This document shows, piece after piece, positions 23,758 through 35,364 of a DNA stretch of 64,000 nucleotides (positions are counted from its first letter, which is position 1; every line of letters starts with the position of its first letter). The DNA comes from Pyrrhoderma lamaoense (Eukaryota > Basidiomycota > Agaricomycetes > Hymenochaetales > Hymenochaetaceae). The notes below the pieces were generated by a model that saw only the letters and a program-made list of their open reading frames with translations, had not been told where the DNA came from and made no database searches. The translations under genes were made by a program, and so were the position numbers. Where the stretch lies: contig NBAZ01000031.1 of NCBI GenBank assembly GCA_002794735.1, positions 62,001-126,000 on the forward strand. Reading direction: 5' to 3'.

Positions 23758-25039
23758 GGGGCCTTCAATTTGCGAAGAAGATTGAGAATGGTGCAAGATA
23801 TGATGCACAAGCAGTATGCAATGGTTTCAATACTGTAAGTTTGACCAAACGGGGACACCGCCGCGTTGGTAAGGTAGATAATAAGGAAAGCAGGCTCAGG
23901 GAAGCAAGCACGATAAAGGAAAGGGGAAAGCTACACTCAGTAGCACGGCGTCGTTGTAGTCGTAGTAGATGTCTGTCTAATACAAGGAAAAACGCGCCCA
24001 ATCTAGTAGGGATTGGCGCTTCCTAATATATCTATGTAACCTATTTCCTAATTGGTATGTTCCTAATTGGTATCTAAGTGCATTATTACCATAAAAAGCG
24101 AAAATATGAGGCCAACGGCGATCGCTAGCCTTCCCTATACGGCACAAATACACACTTCCTGACTCTAGTGTATCTGTTTTCATTGGTCCTAGGATACACT
24201 TGATTTCATGGCCATCGAAGTAGCTTCTGGAAAGTACTTGTTTGCCGAAAAAAAGATAGAAGATGACATACTCTCGAGGCTGCACGCATATAGAAACAAT
24301 CAGAGATCTAGCGATGCTCAAGTATACAGTCGCTAGCAAAAGTATTGCATGTGTTGTATCTATCTCTTTAAATTTTTATTTCTGTTACTTTTTTCTTTAT
24401 TTTTATAGCTTGTATTCAATATGCTTATAGCTATAGTAGTCCGAAATATGTATACATAAAAGCACGGAAAAATAATAAGCTGTAAAGAAAATATTAAGAA
24501 AATTTTGTAGTCAACACCGTGCATTTTTTTTGAAATCAACAGTACCATTCACTTCGACTTCAAATACAAAACTAAATTCTTGATTAAAATTTCTAAGTAA
24601 TCTAATATTTAGTATATCCCCCTTTAACCTGCCATAAAGCATCAACACGTCGAGGCATACTAGAGTACAATGATTTAATATAGTTAATATCAATTTTATA
24701 CCATTCTTCTTCTAATGCGCGCCACATTTCATCAGCATTTCGAGGTCTTGTATTTCTGGCATTAATTTTCTTTTCGAGATGGTCCCAAAGATGTTCTATA
24801 ATATTCATATCAGGCGAAGAAGGTGCCCAGTCCATTATTTTGATATGATGATTTTGAAACCAAAGTTGCGCTTTTTTCGAGGTATGTTTCGGATCCTTGT
24901 CTTGTTGGAAAAAAATGCTGCCAGGTCGAAGATGGTACTTTCTTAGAGTCGATAAAAGTGATTTATCAAGAATTTCGACGAATTGAATTGAGTCCAAATT
25001 TCCTACAATCCGATGAAGCTGCCCAACCCCTTTTGATGT

Positions 25040-26777
25040 TGTTACAGTTTCCTTAAAACTAAGGGATCAGCGTGATCTACAACCTTAGTAATAGAGGTTC
25101 GATAACCCAGATAAAGCAACTCTAATCCTTTCGCCAAAAGGGGTGGGCTAGCAGTGTGCTGAGTAGTTGATCAGACTAAATAGACACCTAGTCCGGTTAA
25201 AGCTAACGAGCAGTTGGTGCTTCTTCAAGGTAGGGGGTCTCGAAGTCGTCGTGCCAAGTGCCGAGGACACTACAAGTAGATTGTGACAAAGAGGTAATCA
25301 TGCGAGGTGTTGACCAAGGTATTGATTCAACCTAAACGATGCCGATGCAATAACTCGTAGTACGATAACGTGGTCCTTCTTGGAGAGTATAGAAGTAGTC
25401 TCCTCACTGTACAGCGATAGAGAACAAGTAACGATGTTAGAGAAAGCTAGATGTTCTACCACAATACAGATACCCTCAAAGCAACACCTTTGCCAGCTAA
25501 CGACAATCTTGACTGAGCGCAGGTATTGTACTTTAAGTGTAGTTGATATCTTATTACCGTTTTACGGCTATAAGTGAGTCTGAACAATCTACTCTACGAT
25601 GTCCAAAAGTCCTGCTTTTATAGCCTTCATCAACACCCATTATACCATGGGTATTTCTTTATCCTAACCCTAACCTTAAGGGCACTTGCTCCACAAGTCC
25701 CTGAAGACCCTGTGTATCCCACACATGTCTGAACCCTTATCGTCCCTGCTCCACTTGTTCGTACGATCGCATTACTCCCTGAGACCCTGAGACCCTGAGA
25801 CCCTTAGATCCGGTCTAGAGAGATTCCCAATCTCCTGTCCCTGAGTTAGGGTCCACTGTCCTGAACCCTAGATAGCTCCACTTGTGGCTAAAGCGTGTTG
25901 TGCGTTCGCTCCACAAAGACCCTGTATGATCCGTACCGACCCAACAGGCCACACGCTGTTCTGCCTCGAAGTATTGATGATACCCCCATCGTATGTATCC
26001 AGGCACATCAATTAACTTGAGATGATCGTAGACTTTCCTTGGTAGCTGGCGGAGTAAGAGTATTCCCCATTCTGGGGGATCCTTTGGTATCACTTGATAG
26101 TGAACCACACTACTGCTGCACTGTTCATCGTGCTGGTGTCCAGTATGCTCCATATTTGTTAAGACAACAATCCTGATTTGACCCCAGACCTTTTCCTTCC
26201 TTCTTATCTCCAAGATCGTAACGTAGTGAAAGGTCCAAACACCTTGCTCCCAATGAGGGAACTCTCGACTAGAATCGTCCGTCCAGTACTTCTGTACTTG
26301 TACTGTAAACTCGGTAGCACCCATTCCCATTTCGAATAGATTATTCCAAGTGATCCTATAGAGGTCTGATTGTAACGAATAAGTCTTCTTGCAATTGATA
26401 CACCCTACCCTGGTCTGGTACCAGGGGACTCGTTCCACCTGACTGTGTACTTGAGATTCGCTAGTTTGTTCTGCTTCATGTACAGCTATACGAACACCTA
26501 CATCTCCTGTAGGATTTGGTAAGGTCCTTGTCTCTGACCTTTGCCGTGATTCTATCCAACCACGGACTTGATCCAGCAATGGCTCTGCTGGCTGCGCATG
26601 TAGTCGTTCAAACACCGCAGGCCTTTCTTCATCTTGAGAGAGGACTTCCCTGTGTGACATGGCTGAGTTTGCTATTGTTCGTAATAGGCAGGATTTGCAG
26701 CTTCCTATATTTGGTTTGTGTTTGATCTCCGACCTAGCCGATGATCCGTGAATCTTCCAACCTCCAATCCCGTAACA
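25040..26777 (-). mobile_element. 1.74-kb TGTTAC...GTAACA element nested in the Tc1-like transposon (probable long solo LTR)
   Basis: The ends are TGTTAC and GTAACA, perfect 6-bp inverted termini of the TG...CA kind. A 5-bp duplication GATGT lies at 25035-25039 and 26778-26782. Excising it with one GATGT rejoins the transposase reading frame exactly (CITS-KGVGQLH). TG...CA ends with a 5-bp duplication are the mark of LTR-retroelement integration. No second terminal repeat is visible inside, so a solo LTR is the simplest reading. It has a short tandem CTGAGACCC repeat near 25779-25803 and one long open frame. Confidence 0.82.
25815..26660 (-). CDS. Unrecognised open frame inside the nested element
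   Basis: From the first internal Met (MSHREVLSQDEERPAVFE) this gives 281 residues without a stop; the frame is also open further upstream. The sequence is rich in Trp, His, Arg and Glu, with a possible CxxC pair (GCINCKKTYS) and a C-terminal half containing PPEWGILLLRQLPRK and YIRWGYHQYFEAEQRVACW. It does not look like a gag, protease, reverse transcriptase or integrase. An open frame of this length across half of a supposed LTR is unusual. It might be a real element-borne gene or a captured gene fragment. I can assign no function. Confidence 0.4.
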   Translation of the reverse strand: MSHREVLSQDEERPAVFERLHAQPAEPLLDQVRGWIESRQRSETRTLPNPTGDVGVRIAVHEAEQTSESQVHSQVERVPWYQTRVGCINCKKTYSLQSDLYRITWNNLFEMGMGATEFTVQVQKYWTDDSSREFPHWEQGVWTFHYVTILEIRRKEKVWGQIRIVVLTNMEHTGHQHDEQCSSSVVHYQVIPKDPPEWGILLLRQLPRKVYDHLKLIDVPGYIRWGYHQYFEAEQRVACWVGTDHTGSLWSERTTRFSHKWSYLGFRTVDPNSGTGDWESL

Positions 26778-28144
26778 GATGTGATACATCCTCAAACCAT
26801 TATATGCCCGCCGCCGTGTTTGATGGTTTTCCGTATATTTTTTTCTTCATATGCTTGACCATCCCTTCTCCATACAAGTTTCTGTCCGCCATTGGAGCCA
26901 AAAAGGCTGTATCCTTTTTCATCGGAGAAGATTACATTGTCCCAATCTTTCGAAAGCCATGAAGAAAAATTCTTTGCCCATATTTTTCGCAAGAGCTTTT
27001 TTCGTCTATCCAAGTAAGGTTTTTTTCGAGAGACCCGGGGGTATAGTCCTTGATCATGAAGTCGACGTCCTATTGTGCTTGTACTGACACCAGGAAAAAA
27101 ATGTTTCTTGATTTCAACTGCATTTCATGCTCGACCAGAATCAATCAAAAAAGCTGCATATTGAGAGTCGGACATCGTCATTTTTCGAGGGCGGCCTGAT
27201 TTGGGTTTACGGTGGTAAGGATTCTTGTTTTCCAGCAAATCCTTGTAGTTTCGAGCAACTGTGGTAGGATGGCATCCTAGTAGTCTTGCAATCTCGGCAT
27301 CTGACTTTCCTGATTCTTTGTAGACCCATATCCGTGTTTTTTTTGTAGGTGTCAAGTATGGTGCCATGGACTCAGAACTACTAGCTTCACGTACAAACAA
27401 GAATAGGTAAAAACGGTCGTGTATTCGTTGTGGTATGGTGTCTGCAAGTCGACACGTCGCCAGCGTGCAAAAGTATTGCACATGACTCAACGACGCGAGA
27501 TGTCTCTGTCTCTGTCTCTGTCTCGTACTAAGGCTTCATATTCACCCTATCTAAAGTAGAAGGATATAGGTATATAATAAAGATAAGGTGAGTTAATATA
27601 TCTAATTATTACACAACTTAATTCTAATCTAATGAACTCCCAGGTCACCGTGCAATACTTTTGCTAGCAACTGTATGTTGGTTCTGGTTTTTGCAACAAC
27701 TACATCCACGATCTTGAATCAGTTTGGTGGATCACAGTTTGGGCATTGTTTTCATTTGAAAAAGCGATGCCACTAAGAGATGATATACTTGATCCAATGT
27801 CATCCAGCATCCGTAGTAGACATAGGAAGACGCTGTTCGAAGCTCTGTCGCCTACAGATCGTCAAGAATCTCTTTCAGTTGAAGGAGATCTTGAGGCCAC
27901 TGTCAAAGGATGCATACCCCGATATTTCGCCGATCTCGTGATTTATCTGCGAGCCTCTCGTGAGGAGATTGTGTTCACATATGAAAGAGAAGAAGTTGAC
28001 AAGCCTACTGTCATCACATTCAAAGAAAACGATGATGGTGAGGATGAATGTCTTCACAAGGCACTCATTTCTGCTTTACATATGACTAGGAACTATATGA
28101 AATATTACGATATTGTTCTCGTTCCCTCGTCTGATTATAGGTGA

Positions 28145-28704
28145 ACGACTTCCGGGCGGGCTATCTAGGGATAGGATGGTCATCTACCAAAACGTCCTAG
28201 AGAAATCCACCTTTCATACTTTTCTTATTTACCATATCCAGGTGTTATGACTAAAAGCATTAACGTGGTACCAGACATGATTACTGTATCATTAATAATA
28301 ACTAGAATGGATAGGATTTTTGTTCTGCTTTTTTGCATATATACATTTTCTTTATGTTATGACTTGCTTTGCCTTACCAGAACCCGTATAATAGTCCGTC
28401 CTCTCTGATTACTTCTTGAATAATGACATGTCTATAAGTAAAGGCGATAAGTAAGGTCACATCAACTGAGATTCGAGAACGCCCATACATAACGACCAAC
28501 CGTTTCTTCACTTTATCTAAATCTAATAGTATGCTTTATTCCCAGTCACTACGTTCTACAACAGGTATAAGTAATTATTTATCTCCTCTCAAGCTGTACC
28601 CTAGTCAAGTAGTCTCTTCTTGTGAGTTTACTCATCATTAACCTCACTTTTACTCACAAGGAAGATCTCATGTGTTTATCACTTATACAAATTTATGCGT
28701 TCCT
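28145..28704. repeat. Type II-to-relic spacer, copy 1
   Basis: Non-coding sequence shared after all five type II copies, starting near CTACCAAAACGTCCTAGAG and including a GAACGCCCATACATAACGACC block. Nearly identical to the copy at 52868-53450. Confidence 0.7.
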
Positions 28705-28862
28705 ATTGTGTTCAGTCGTGTTTGATCCGAGACCACCTTAAGATGATACATGTAAGATCCTGGAAGTCCATTGCTTGTTCTCGTGATTACTTACGGGAAG
28801 TCAATTCTCCGACTCGCGCAGAGCTTGTGTCTGTTGAAAGTTCGGAGGCTAGCTATATGATA
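28705..28862 (+). pseudogene. FunK1 relic R1 (short form)
   Basis: Only the leading part of the relic seen in R2, R3 and R5 is present (TTACGGGAAGTCAATTCTCC block). After GTGTCTGTTGAAAG it jumps directly to TTCGGAGGCTAGC, so about 0.5 kb present in the long relics has been deleted. R4 has the same junction. Confidence 0.65.
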
Positions 28863-29438
28863 ATCATATGATAAAAATTGGAGAGACAAATGAAAGTATC
28901 AAATAAGGTTACATCGGTAGCAAAGGGCAACATATTTAATAATCTATAATGAATGACCGTGACTTATATGTAGCTCAAATCGTCTTTCGCTTATCTCGAT
29001 GTCTCTTTTTTGTTGATTATTTGAACCTACCGTCCTGTTCTGTATTAACTACAAACAGTTCTTTGATCCGATATCACTTCATTATCTACTCTTCATTCTC
29101 CTCTTCATGGTAATTACTCATTGCCAGTTCGATTATTTCCATTTTACGTGCTTATTACATGCACTTCGGGCGTGACTAGTCGTGTTTTACTCGAAACCAC
29201 CTTTGACTACTGAAAGTTTAAACTACGATCACCTCCTGCTCGAACTTGCATCCGATAGTAGGAGTCTTGACCAGTATACTGAACCTTTCATTCACACTCA
29301 TATACGCATAGCAGATACCTGTACACCCCACGATGACACAGGCCAAATTTCAGAGAAAGCGAAGAAGACACGAATAAAATAATCCACGTAGATTGGTTCA
29401 AAATTGTCAGACTCTACGACTCAAAGAAAAGAGCGATA
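28863..29438. repeat. Type I upstream flank, copy 1 (before K3)
   Basis: About 0.5-0.6 kb conserved before every type I copy except K1, containing TTACGTGCTTATTACATG and GTGTTTTACTCGAAACCACC. It includes an open stretch (29182-29382) ending in SEKAKKT that could be a decayed N-terminal exon. It should also be the promoter. Confidence 0.65.
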
Positions 29439-31774
29439 ATGGATAACTCTGGATTATCGGTAAACCAGGTATCCGATCAATATTTCTTCGACCATGTTCT
29501 ACCACCGATCCAGAAAGTGATTGATATTGAGAGGATATGTGATAGGTTGAAGAGAAGATTCGTCTACAAGGAGCTACGGAAAGGAAGATATGGATGGATC
29601 GATCTCAACAAGACTAAGAAGCGGAATAATAATAACGCTGCAACTCTCAAGGGACCATTGACTGACGTCCTGAATGCAATGATTAATGGGCCAAATGATA
29701 TATCATCTGATATGTCTTCAAGCATTCTGGAGTTGGAAACAGACGGAAATCGAATAGATTTATCCGAATATTTTCATATCGATGGTGCATTACTCTTATC
29801 AGAGGCGACAGAAAAGGATAAAAGCAGAAGGTGTTGGTATGATGTCGCCATTCCTATCTCGTATAACATGGATAATACGGAAAGCACTCATGATGTGAGT
29901 TACTCTAATATTTGGAATACTTCAAGGTGATAACATCCTGAATAGGACATTGAACAAGTCATAAACTGCATGCACCATATTATGGCATATGATCCTTGCC
30001 GGAGATTCATATATGGAATACATATGACTGATACCACTATTCGAGTGTGCTTCCTCTCAAGGAGTTCGATACTCAGTAGTAGTCAATTTGATTTCAATAA
30101 GGTGTGAAGCTCGCTCATTTGAGTATGAGTCTATACTGATGAACGCATATGAAGGACCACCGAGGTGTTATCAAAATACTTCTCTCTTTATTATATGCTT
30201 CCAATTCCGATCTTGGATGGGATCCGACCATCTCTGTCGATCTTGTTGAAGGCGAGCGTAACTACGTGATTGTTATATCTGGAACTCTTGTATCAACGAA
30301 TGAGTCACTCTCTCTTTCTTGTCAGCGAGCAGAGTGGGTCATTGGATCGGGAACACGTGTGTACAAGGCTCATAAGATCATCAATGGAAAGAAGGCAGGT
30401 ATAGTCGTACTCAAGGATCATTGGTTATCAGATGGGCAGACTCCCGAGCCTGATATTCGAGACATGATATTGAATGATATTAGTGATCTTGACGACCGAG
30501 ATTATGTTGATAAGCATGTCCTTTCGTGCTTGGCATACGAACAAGTGAAGGTGGATGATGTTGTGGACCACACGGAAAGAGTGACTCTTTATAATAAATC
30601 ACCTGAGGTTGCAGATGTTGGTAAGAATGTCAGAATCAATAACGGTGCTCAAGAAGGCGTAGATGATACTCTCAATAATCCTATACTCTATGAGGATGAC
30701 CAGAAAGAAAGTAATCCCCATCGGACTCATTACCGTATCTTGTATAATGAGGTCGCCATTCCGTTTTATGAACTGACCAACAGTAAGGATATACTGATTG
30801 TACTGATTGACATGATTGAGAGTGAGTGTTGATTCTTTATTGATAACAGAATACCTGAAATTGATCATAATAAACTAGCTCTCCTACACAACCACAAAGC
30901 AGGGTGGGTGCATCGAGATATTAGTACAGGGAATATCTATCTATATGTAGATCCTGTGACGGGTGAGAAGCGAGGAATGCTTGGGGACCTTGAATTTGCA
31001 AAGAAGGTTGGGATTAGTGCTAGATATGATGTGCGAACAGTATGCAATGTTTTCATTACCTAATATCAGTATCCATTATTTCTGATGCTATTGTATTCAG
31101 GGTACTTTCGATTTCATGGCTGCTGAGATTGCCTCCGGGAGATATCTGTTTGCCTATGACGACGACGAAGGCGAAATCAATCCTGTTGCAATGCTACTGG
31201 CGTCTAGAGAAGAACAGGAGTCTGAGAGCTCACAAGCGAATAAGGGCTCCGGCATATGTTATAATTACATTCATGATATTGAGTCAGTCTGGTGGATTAT
31301 GGTTTGGGCGTTGTTCTCGTTGGAGAAAAAGGCACGATCTGGAAATGATGTGCTTGATGCACTATCGTCTGACACTCGTAGGGATAATAAGCGAACTCTG
31401 TTCCCTGGACCTTGACATCTGCAGAGCGCCGGGATCTCATTCAGCAAGAGAGCTATTTCAAAGAAGTTGTTGATGGGTGCATTCCTCGGTACTTCAAAGA
31501 TCTCGCAAGTGCTGTGCGAGTACTACGAAAAGTGATCGTGAAAACATATAAAAAGAAGGAAATTGACCGACCCGAAGTTATCAAGTTCGATTCAAGTAAG
31601 GACGATGGTGATATGGATCTTCATAAAGCATTCATATCTACTCTTCGAAATACGCTAATGGAAGATTTTGAAATCGTTCTTGTTCGCTCTTCTGGATTCG
31701 TAACAACTGCCTCTAAACGAGCAACCGAGGGGAAGATTGAACGTTTGCCAAAGAGACGAAAGTATGTGTCTTAG
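29439..31774 (+). CDS. FunK1 kinase K3 (type Ib), one 1-nt loss in the last exon
   Basis: Exons: 29439-29894, 29946-30101, 30155-30821, 30879-31039 and 31101-31774. Reading MDNSGLSVNQVSDQYFFDHV, GRYGWIDLNKTKKRN, VIGSGTRVYKAHK, VVLKDHWLSDG, HYRILYNEVAIPFYELTNS, GWVHRDISTGNIYLY, LGDLEFAKKVG and GTFDFMAAEIA. Catalytic lysine, HRD Asp and DLE Asp are present. The last exon is 674 nt instead of 675: after TLFPG the relative's GGAACC is GGACC here, giving an immediate TGA, while the original frame continues intact to RLPKRRKYVS. A single sequencing error or a very recent mutation would explain this. Confidence 0.87.
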
Positions 31775-32508
31775 GATAACTTGCCTCTTTCCATTGTCTA
31801 ACTCAAGGTAAATAGGTGTTGTTAGATATAAGCATCGACAAGATATAGAGCACGATCATCGTGGATGTACATACACCTAGGATAACCAGGATTTTATCAT
31901 GTTTTGCTTACATTTTTCTGTATTTCGTTTAGACTTGCTTTTCCTTACCAATCTCTGTATAATATAGCATTCTTAGTTGCAGTCGATCCAGTTTTTTTAT
32001 TCTATTTACACTCTTGTTTCGACTTACTATACTCCAAGTCATCCGTTCAAAGAATAATAGAGCCAATCTTCTATCGACAAATCCGTCTGGCATATCTGAT
32101 TGAGTCCCAACACGTGTTCTAAGAGAACAAGCAGCTGGATGTCCTTCCTTTCAATTATATTGCAGAACAATCTATTTTATACTTTCAACTCACTTGCACT
32201 ATCAAGGCATTATATTACGTTACTATTACATCTACTTCTGCAGTCGCGTTTTTCCCGAAACTACTCTTGACTTTTCAGATTGCGACAACCTCCGTTAGTG
32301 TCTACTCCATGATATAAAAGATTGGCCTAAGATATCAAGCTCTCAGCTTCTAGGTCATATCTGCTTAGCGTACTCCTATACGCTCTACGAAGACATATGG
32401 TCCAGATTACCAGAAGAAAAAACGTAAGGTAGAATACACAGTTAAAAATCGTCTACTTACAGGACTATCAGCTAGAGTGGATACTGCGTGTCGCAACAAA
32501 GAGCGACA
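31775..32508. repeat. Ib-to-II spacer, copy 2
   Basis: Same spacer family as 20738-21463; no coding content. Confidence 0.75.
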
Positions 32509-34806
32509 AAGGGAAGCTTCAGGGTATCGGTAACCCAGATATCTGATGACTATCTTTTCGAACATGTCCTACAACCGATACGGCAGGAAGTTGATATTGA
32601 GAGGATATGTAGTGGAATGAAGAGAAGACATGTCCTCAGAAGCCAAGGGAAAGGAAGATATGGATGGAATGGGGTCAACAAGACTAAAAAGCGGAATATC
32701 AATAACGGCACAACTCTCAAGGGTGCATTGACTAATATCTTTTGTGCACTGATTAGTGAAGTAAATTCTGAACTATCATCGAATACTCTTGAGCTAGTAT
32801 CAGGCGGGAATCGGATATGTTTATCCGAAGATTTCAATCTCGATAGCGCATTACTCTTATCAGATGCGATGGAGAAGAATAAAAGTAGAAGATACTGGTA
32901 TGATGTTGCCGTCCCTATCTCGTTCAGCAAGAATAGCACATTCTTTGATACTAATGTGAGTCTATCTTGATTTGGAGCTAACCTCAGGATAGTAACATCT
33001 GGAATCTGGAATAGGACAATAAACAAACCATAAACCGTATCCAACATGTAATAGCAAATGATCTTTGCCGGAGATTCGTATACGGAATGCATATGAGTAA
33101 TACCACTATACATTTATGTTTTTGCTCAAGAAGTTCAATACTAGTCAGTAATGAATTTGACCTCAATAAGGTGGGCAGTTTCGCTCATCTGTGTATAAGT
33201 CTATACTAATGCACACATATGAAGGACTACCGAAGTGTTATCAGAATACTTCTCTCTTTATTATATGCTTCGAAGTTCGATATTGGATGAGATTCAAGTA
33301 TCTCTACAGATATTGTCGATGGCGTGCGTCACCATGCTATAAACATTTCTGGAGCTCGTATCACGACGAATGATACACTGAAACTCGATCTCCAGAAAGA
33401 GTGTAGTATCATTGGCTCAGGAACACACACTTACAAAGCTTACAAGATTGTCAAAGGAATGGAAGCAGGGATGGTTGTAATCAAAGATTACTGGCTGGTG
33501 GATAAACGAAAGTCTGAGGTTGAGATTCGGAATTCACTTTTAGAGGACATGACTAATCCTGACGACGGAGATTATGTTGATAAACATGTCCTTTCGTGCT
33601 TGGCATATGAACAAGTAAGAGTGGATGGTGTTGTGGACCACACCGAAAGAGTGATGCTTCGGGGTAAATCACCTGATTATTCACAGAAATTTGAATCCTT
33701 TACAGATCTTGTTGATGCAAGAAAGAAAGCCAAAGCAAGTGTCGGTGCTGAAGGAAGCACCTATTGTACTCACAAAACTCCTGAAGACCGTGAGAATAGA
33801 CAGAGGGAAAGGTATTCCCATCGGACCCATTACCGTATCTTGTATAACGAGATTGCTACTCCATTCTGTGAATTGACTAACCATGAGGATTTACTGACCG
33901 TTACCAACGACGTGGTTGAGAGTGAGTATTTCGATTCGCCTTTATCCTTATAGTACTTGATTCTGACACTGGTGACAATTAGCTCTTCTACGCATTCATA
34001 AGGCAGGATGGATACATCATGCTATCAGCACGGAAAATATCTATCTGTATGTAGATCCTGAGACCGGGGAGGAGCGGGGGATGATTGGGGCCTTCAATTT
34101 GCGAAGAAGGTTGAGAATGGTGCCAGATATGATGCACGAACAGTATGCAGTGATTTCAATACTCACGTCCTGACTCTAGTGTATCTAATTTCATTGGTCC
34201 TAGGGTGCGCTAGATTTCATGGCCATTGAAGTCGCTTCTGGAAAGTACTTGTTTGCCGAAAAAAAGGCGGAAGATGACATACTCTCGAGGCTGCACGCAT
34301 ATAGAAACAATCAGAGATCTAGCGATGCGCAAACAAATGTTGGTTCTGGTTTTTGCAACAACTACATCCATGATCTTAAATCAGTATGGTGGATCACAGT
34401 TTGGGTGGTATTCTCATTTGGAAAAGCGATGCCATTAAGAGACGATATACTTGATCCAATGTCATCCAGCATCCGTAGTAGACATAGGAAGATGCTGTTC
34501 GAAGCTCTGTCGCCTACGGATCGTCATGATTTTCTTTCAGTTGAAGGAGATCTTGAGGCCACTGTCAAAGGATGCATTCCCCGATATTTCGCCGATCTCG
34601 TGATTTATCTGCGAGCCTCTCGTGAGGAGATTGTGTTCACGTATGAAAGAGAAGAAGTTGACAAGCCCACTGTCATCACATTCAGATCAAACAATGATGG
34701 TAAGGGTGTATGTCCTCACAAGGCACTCCTTTCCGCTTTACATATGACTAGGAACTATATGAGAAAATTCGATATTGCTCTCGTTCCCTCGTCTGGTTCT
34801 AGCTGA
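32509..34806 (+). pseudogene. FunK1 paralogue K4 (type II), start codon lost and in-frame stop
   Basis: The position of the relatives' ATG (K7, K12: ATGGGAAGC) is AAGGGAAGC at 32509. The nearest in-frame substitute is only a GTG. Exon 1 (32509-32955, 447 nt) is otherwise open and reads SVTQISDDYLFEHV. Exon 3 has TGA at 33288-33290 in DIG-stop-DSS, where K12 has TGG. The catalytic loop reads GWIHHAISTENIYLY, and the GGGG run after MIG shifts the frame into the following segment. The last exon (MAIEVASGKYLFAEKKAEDD ... VPSSGSS) is open to 34806. Multiple independent lesions argue for a real pseudogene. Confidence 0.88.
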
Positions 34807-35364
34807 ACTACTTCCGGCGAGCTATCGAGGGATAGGGTGGTCATCTACCAAAACGTCCTAGAGAAATCCACCTTTCATACTTTTCTTATTCTATATGCAT
34901 AGACTTATGAATAAAAGCATTAACATGGTACCAGACACGATTGCTTTATCATTAATAATAACTAGAATATGTAGGAGTTTTACTTTGCTTTTTTTGCATA
35001 TATTCATTTTCTTTATGTTATGACTTGCTTTTCCTTACCACAACCTATGTAATAGCTCGTCATCTATAAGTAAAAGTGATAGGTAATTTCACATCAACTG
35101 AGATTCGAGAACGCCCATACATAACGACCAACCGTTTCTTCACTTTATCTAAATCTAATAGCATGCTTTATGCCCCGTCACTATGTTCTACAACAAGTAG
35201 AAGGAGATATTTCCTTCCTCTCAAGCTGTACTCCAGTTAAGTAATCTCTTGTGAGTTCACCCATCATTAACCTCACTTATACCCTGAAAGAAGATCTCAT
35301 GTGTTCATTACATATACAAATTTATGCGTTTCTAATGTGTTCAGTCGTGCTTAATCCGAAACCA
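34807..35364. repeat. Type II-to-relic spacer, copy 2
   Basis: Homologous to 28145-28704 with small indels; no gene. Confidence 0.7.

Larger units (their letters stand above)
24602..27367 (-). pseudogene. Tc1-like transposase, interrupted
   Basis: It starts MAPYLTPTKKTRIWVYK at 27367 with a helix-turn-helix (KSDAEIARLLGCHPTTVAR), then the GRPRKMT region. The DDE catalytic residues are present: Asp in VIFSDEKGY, Asp in IFFQQDKDPKHTSKK, and Glu in SPDMNIIEHLWD. The frame is broken by two TGA codons, one after LIDSGRA and one in HIMV-stop-GC, where the family has Trp (TGG). It is also split by the element at 25040-26777, between GCITS and KGVGQLHRIV. The C-terminus ends WQVKGGYTKY at 24602. Inactive. 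Confidence 0.9.
24327..27673 (-). mobile_element. Tc1/mariner-like DNA transposon (inside K2), itself split by another element
   Basis: Terminal inverted repeats CAGTCGCTAGCAAAAG... (24327-24349) and its near-perfect complement (27651-27673, one mismatch in 23). A TA target duplication lies at 24325-24326 and 27674-27675. Removing the element restores the K2 reading found in the uninterrupted relatives. Without the inner insertion the element is about 1.6 kb, normal for a Tc1-like transposon. Confidence 0.92.
21464..28144 (+). pseudogene. FunK1 paralogue K2 (type II), broken by a stop, a frameshift, a solo LTR and a Tc1-like element
   Basis: Type II copy with the same five-exon plan. The ATG at 21464 meets TAA at 21479-21481 where relatives read VS. 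The kinase part keeps GSGTRTYKAHK and LLKDYWLEDG but is shifted by a base near 22415-22430. The catalytic loop reads GWVHHAISTENIYLY: the HRD Arg and Asp are replaced by His and Ala. The copy is then cut by a solo LTR (23050-23757) between this loop and the DLE region. The last exon (MAIEVASGKYLFAEKK ...) is cut by a Tc1-like transposon at 24327-27673 and resumes with SGFCNNYIHDLESVWW near 27680, ending at 28144. Certainly not functional as a gene. Confidence 0.88.

Noticed and set aside
25661..25680. Telomere-like CCTAACCCTAACC inside the nested element
   Set aside because: Only two units in an interior position; not enough for a telomeric relic.
27502..27524. TCTCTG microsatellite
   Set aside because: A short tract inside the Tc1-like element with no further structure.
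32488..32970. GTG-initiated reading that would rescue the K4 start
   Set aside because: Nuclear fungal genes rarely start at GTG, and relatives show that the ATG was changed to AAG at 32509.
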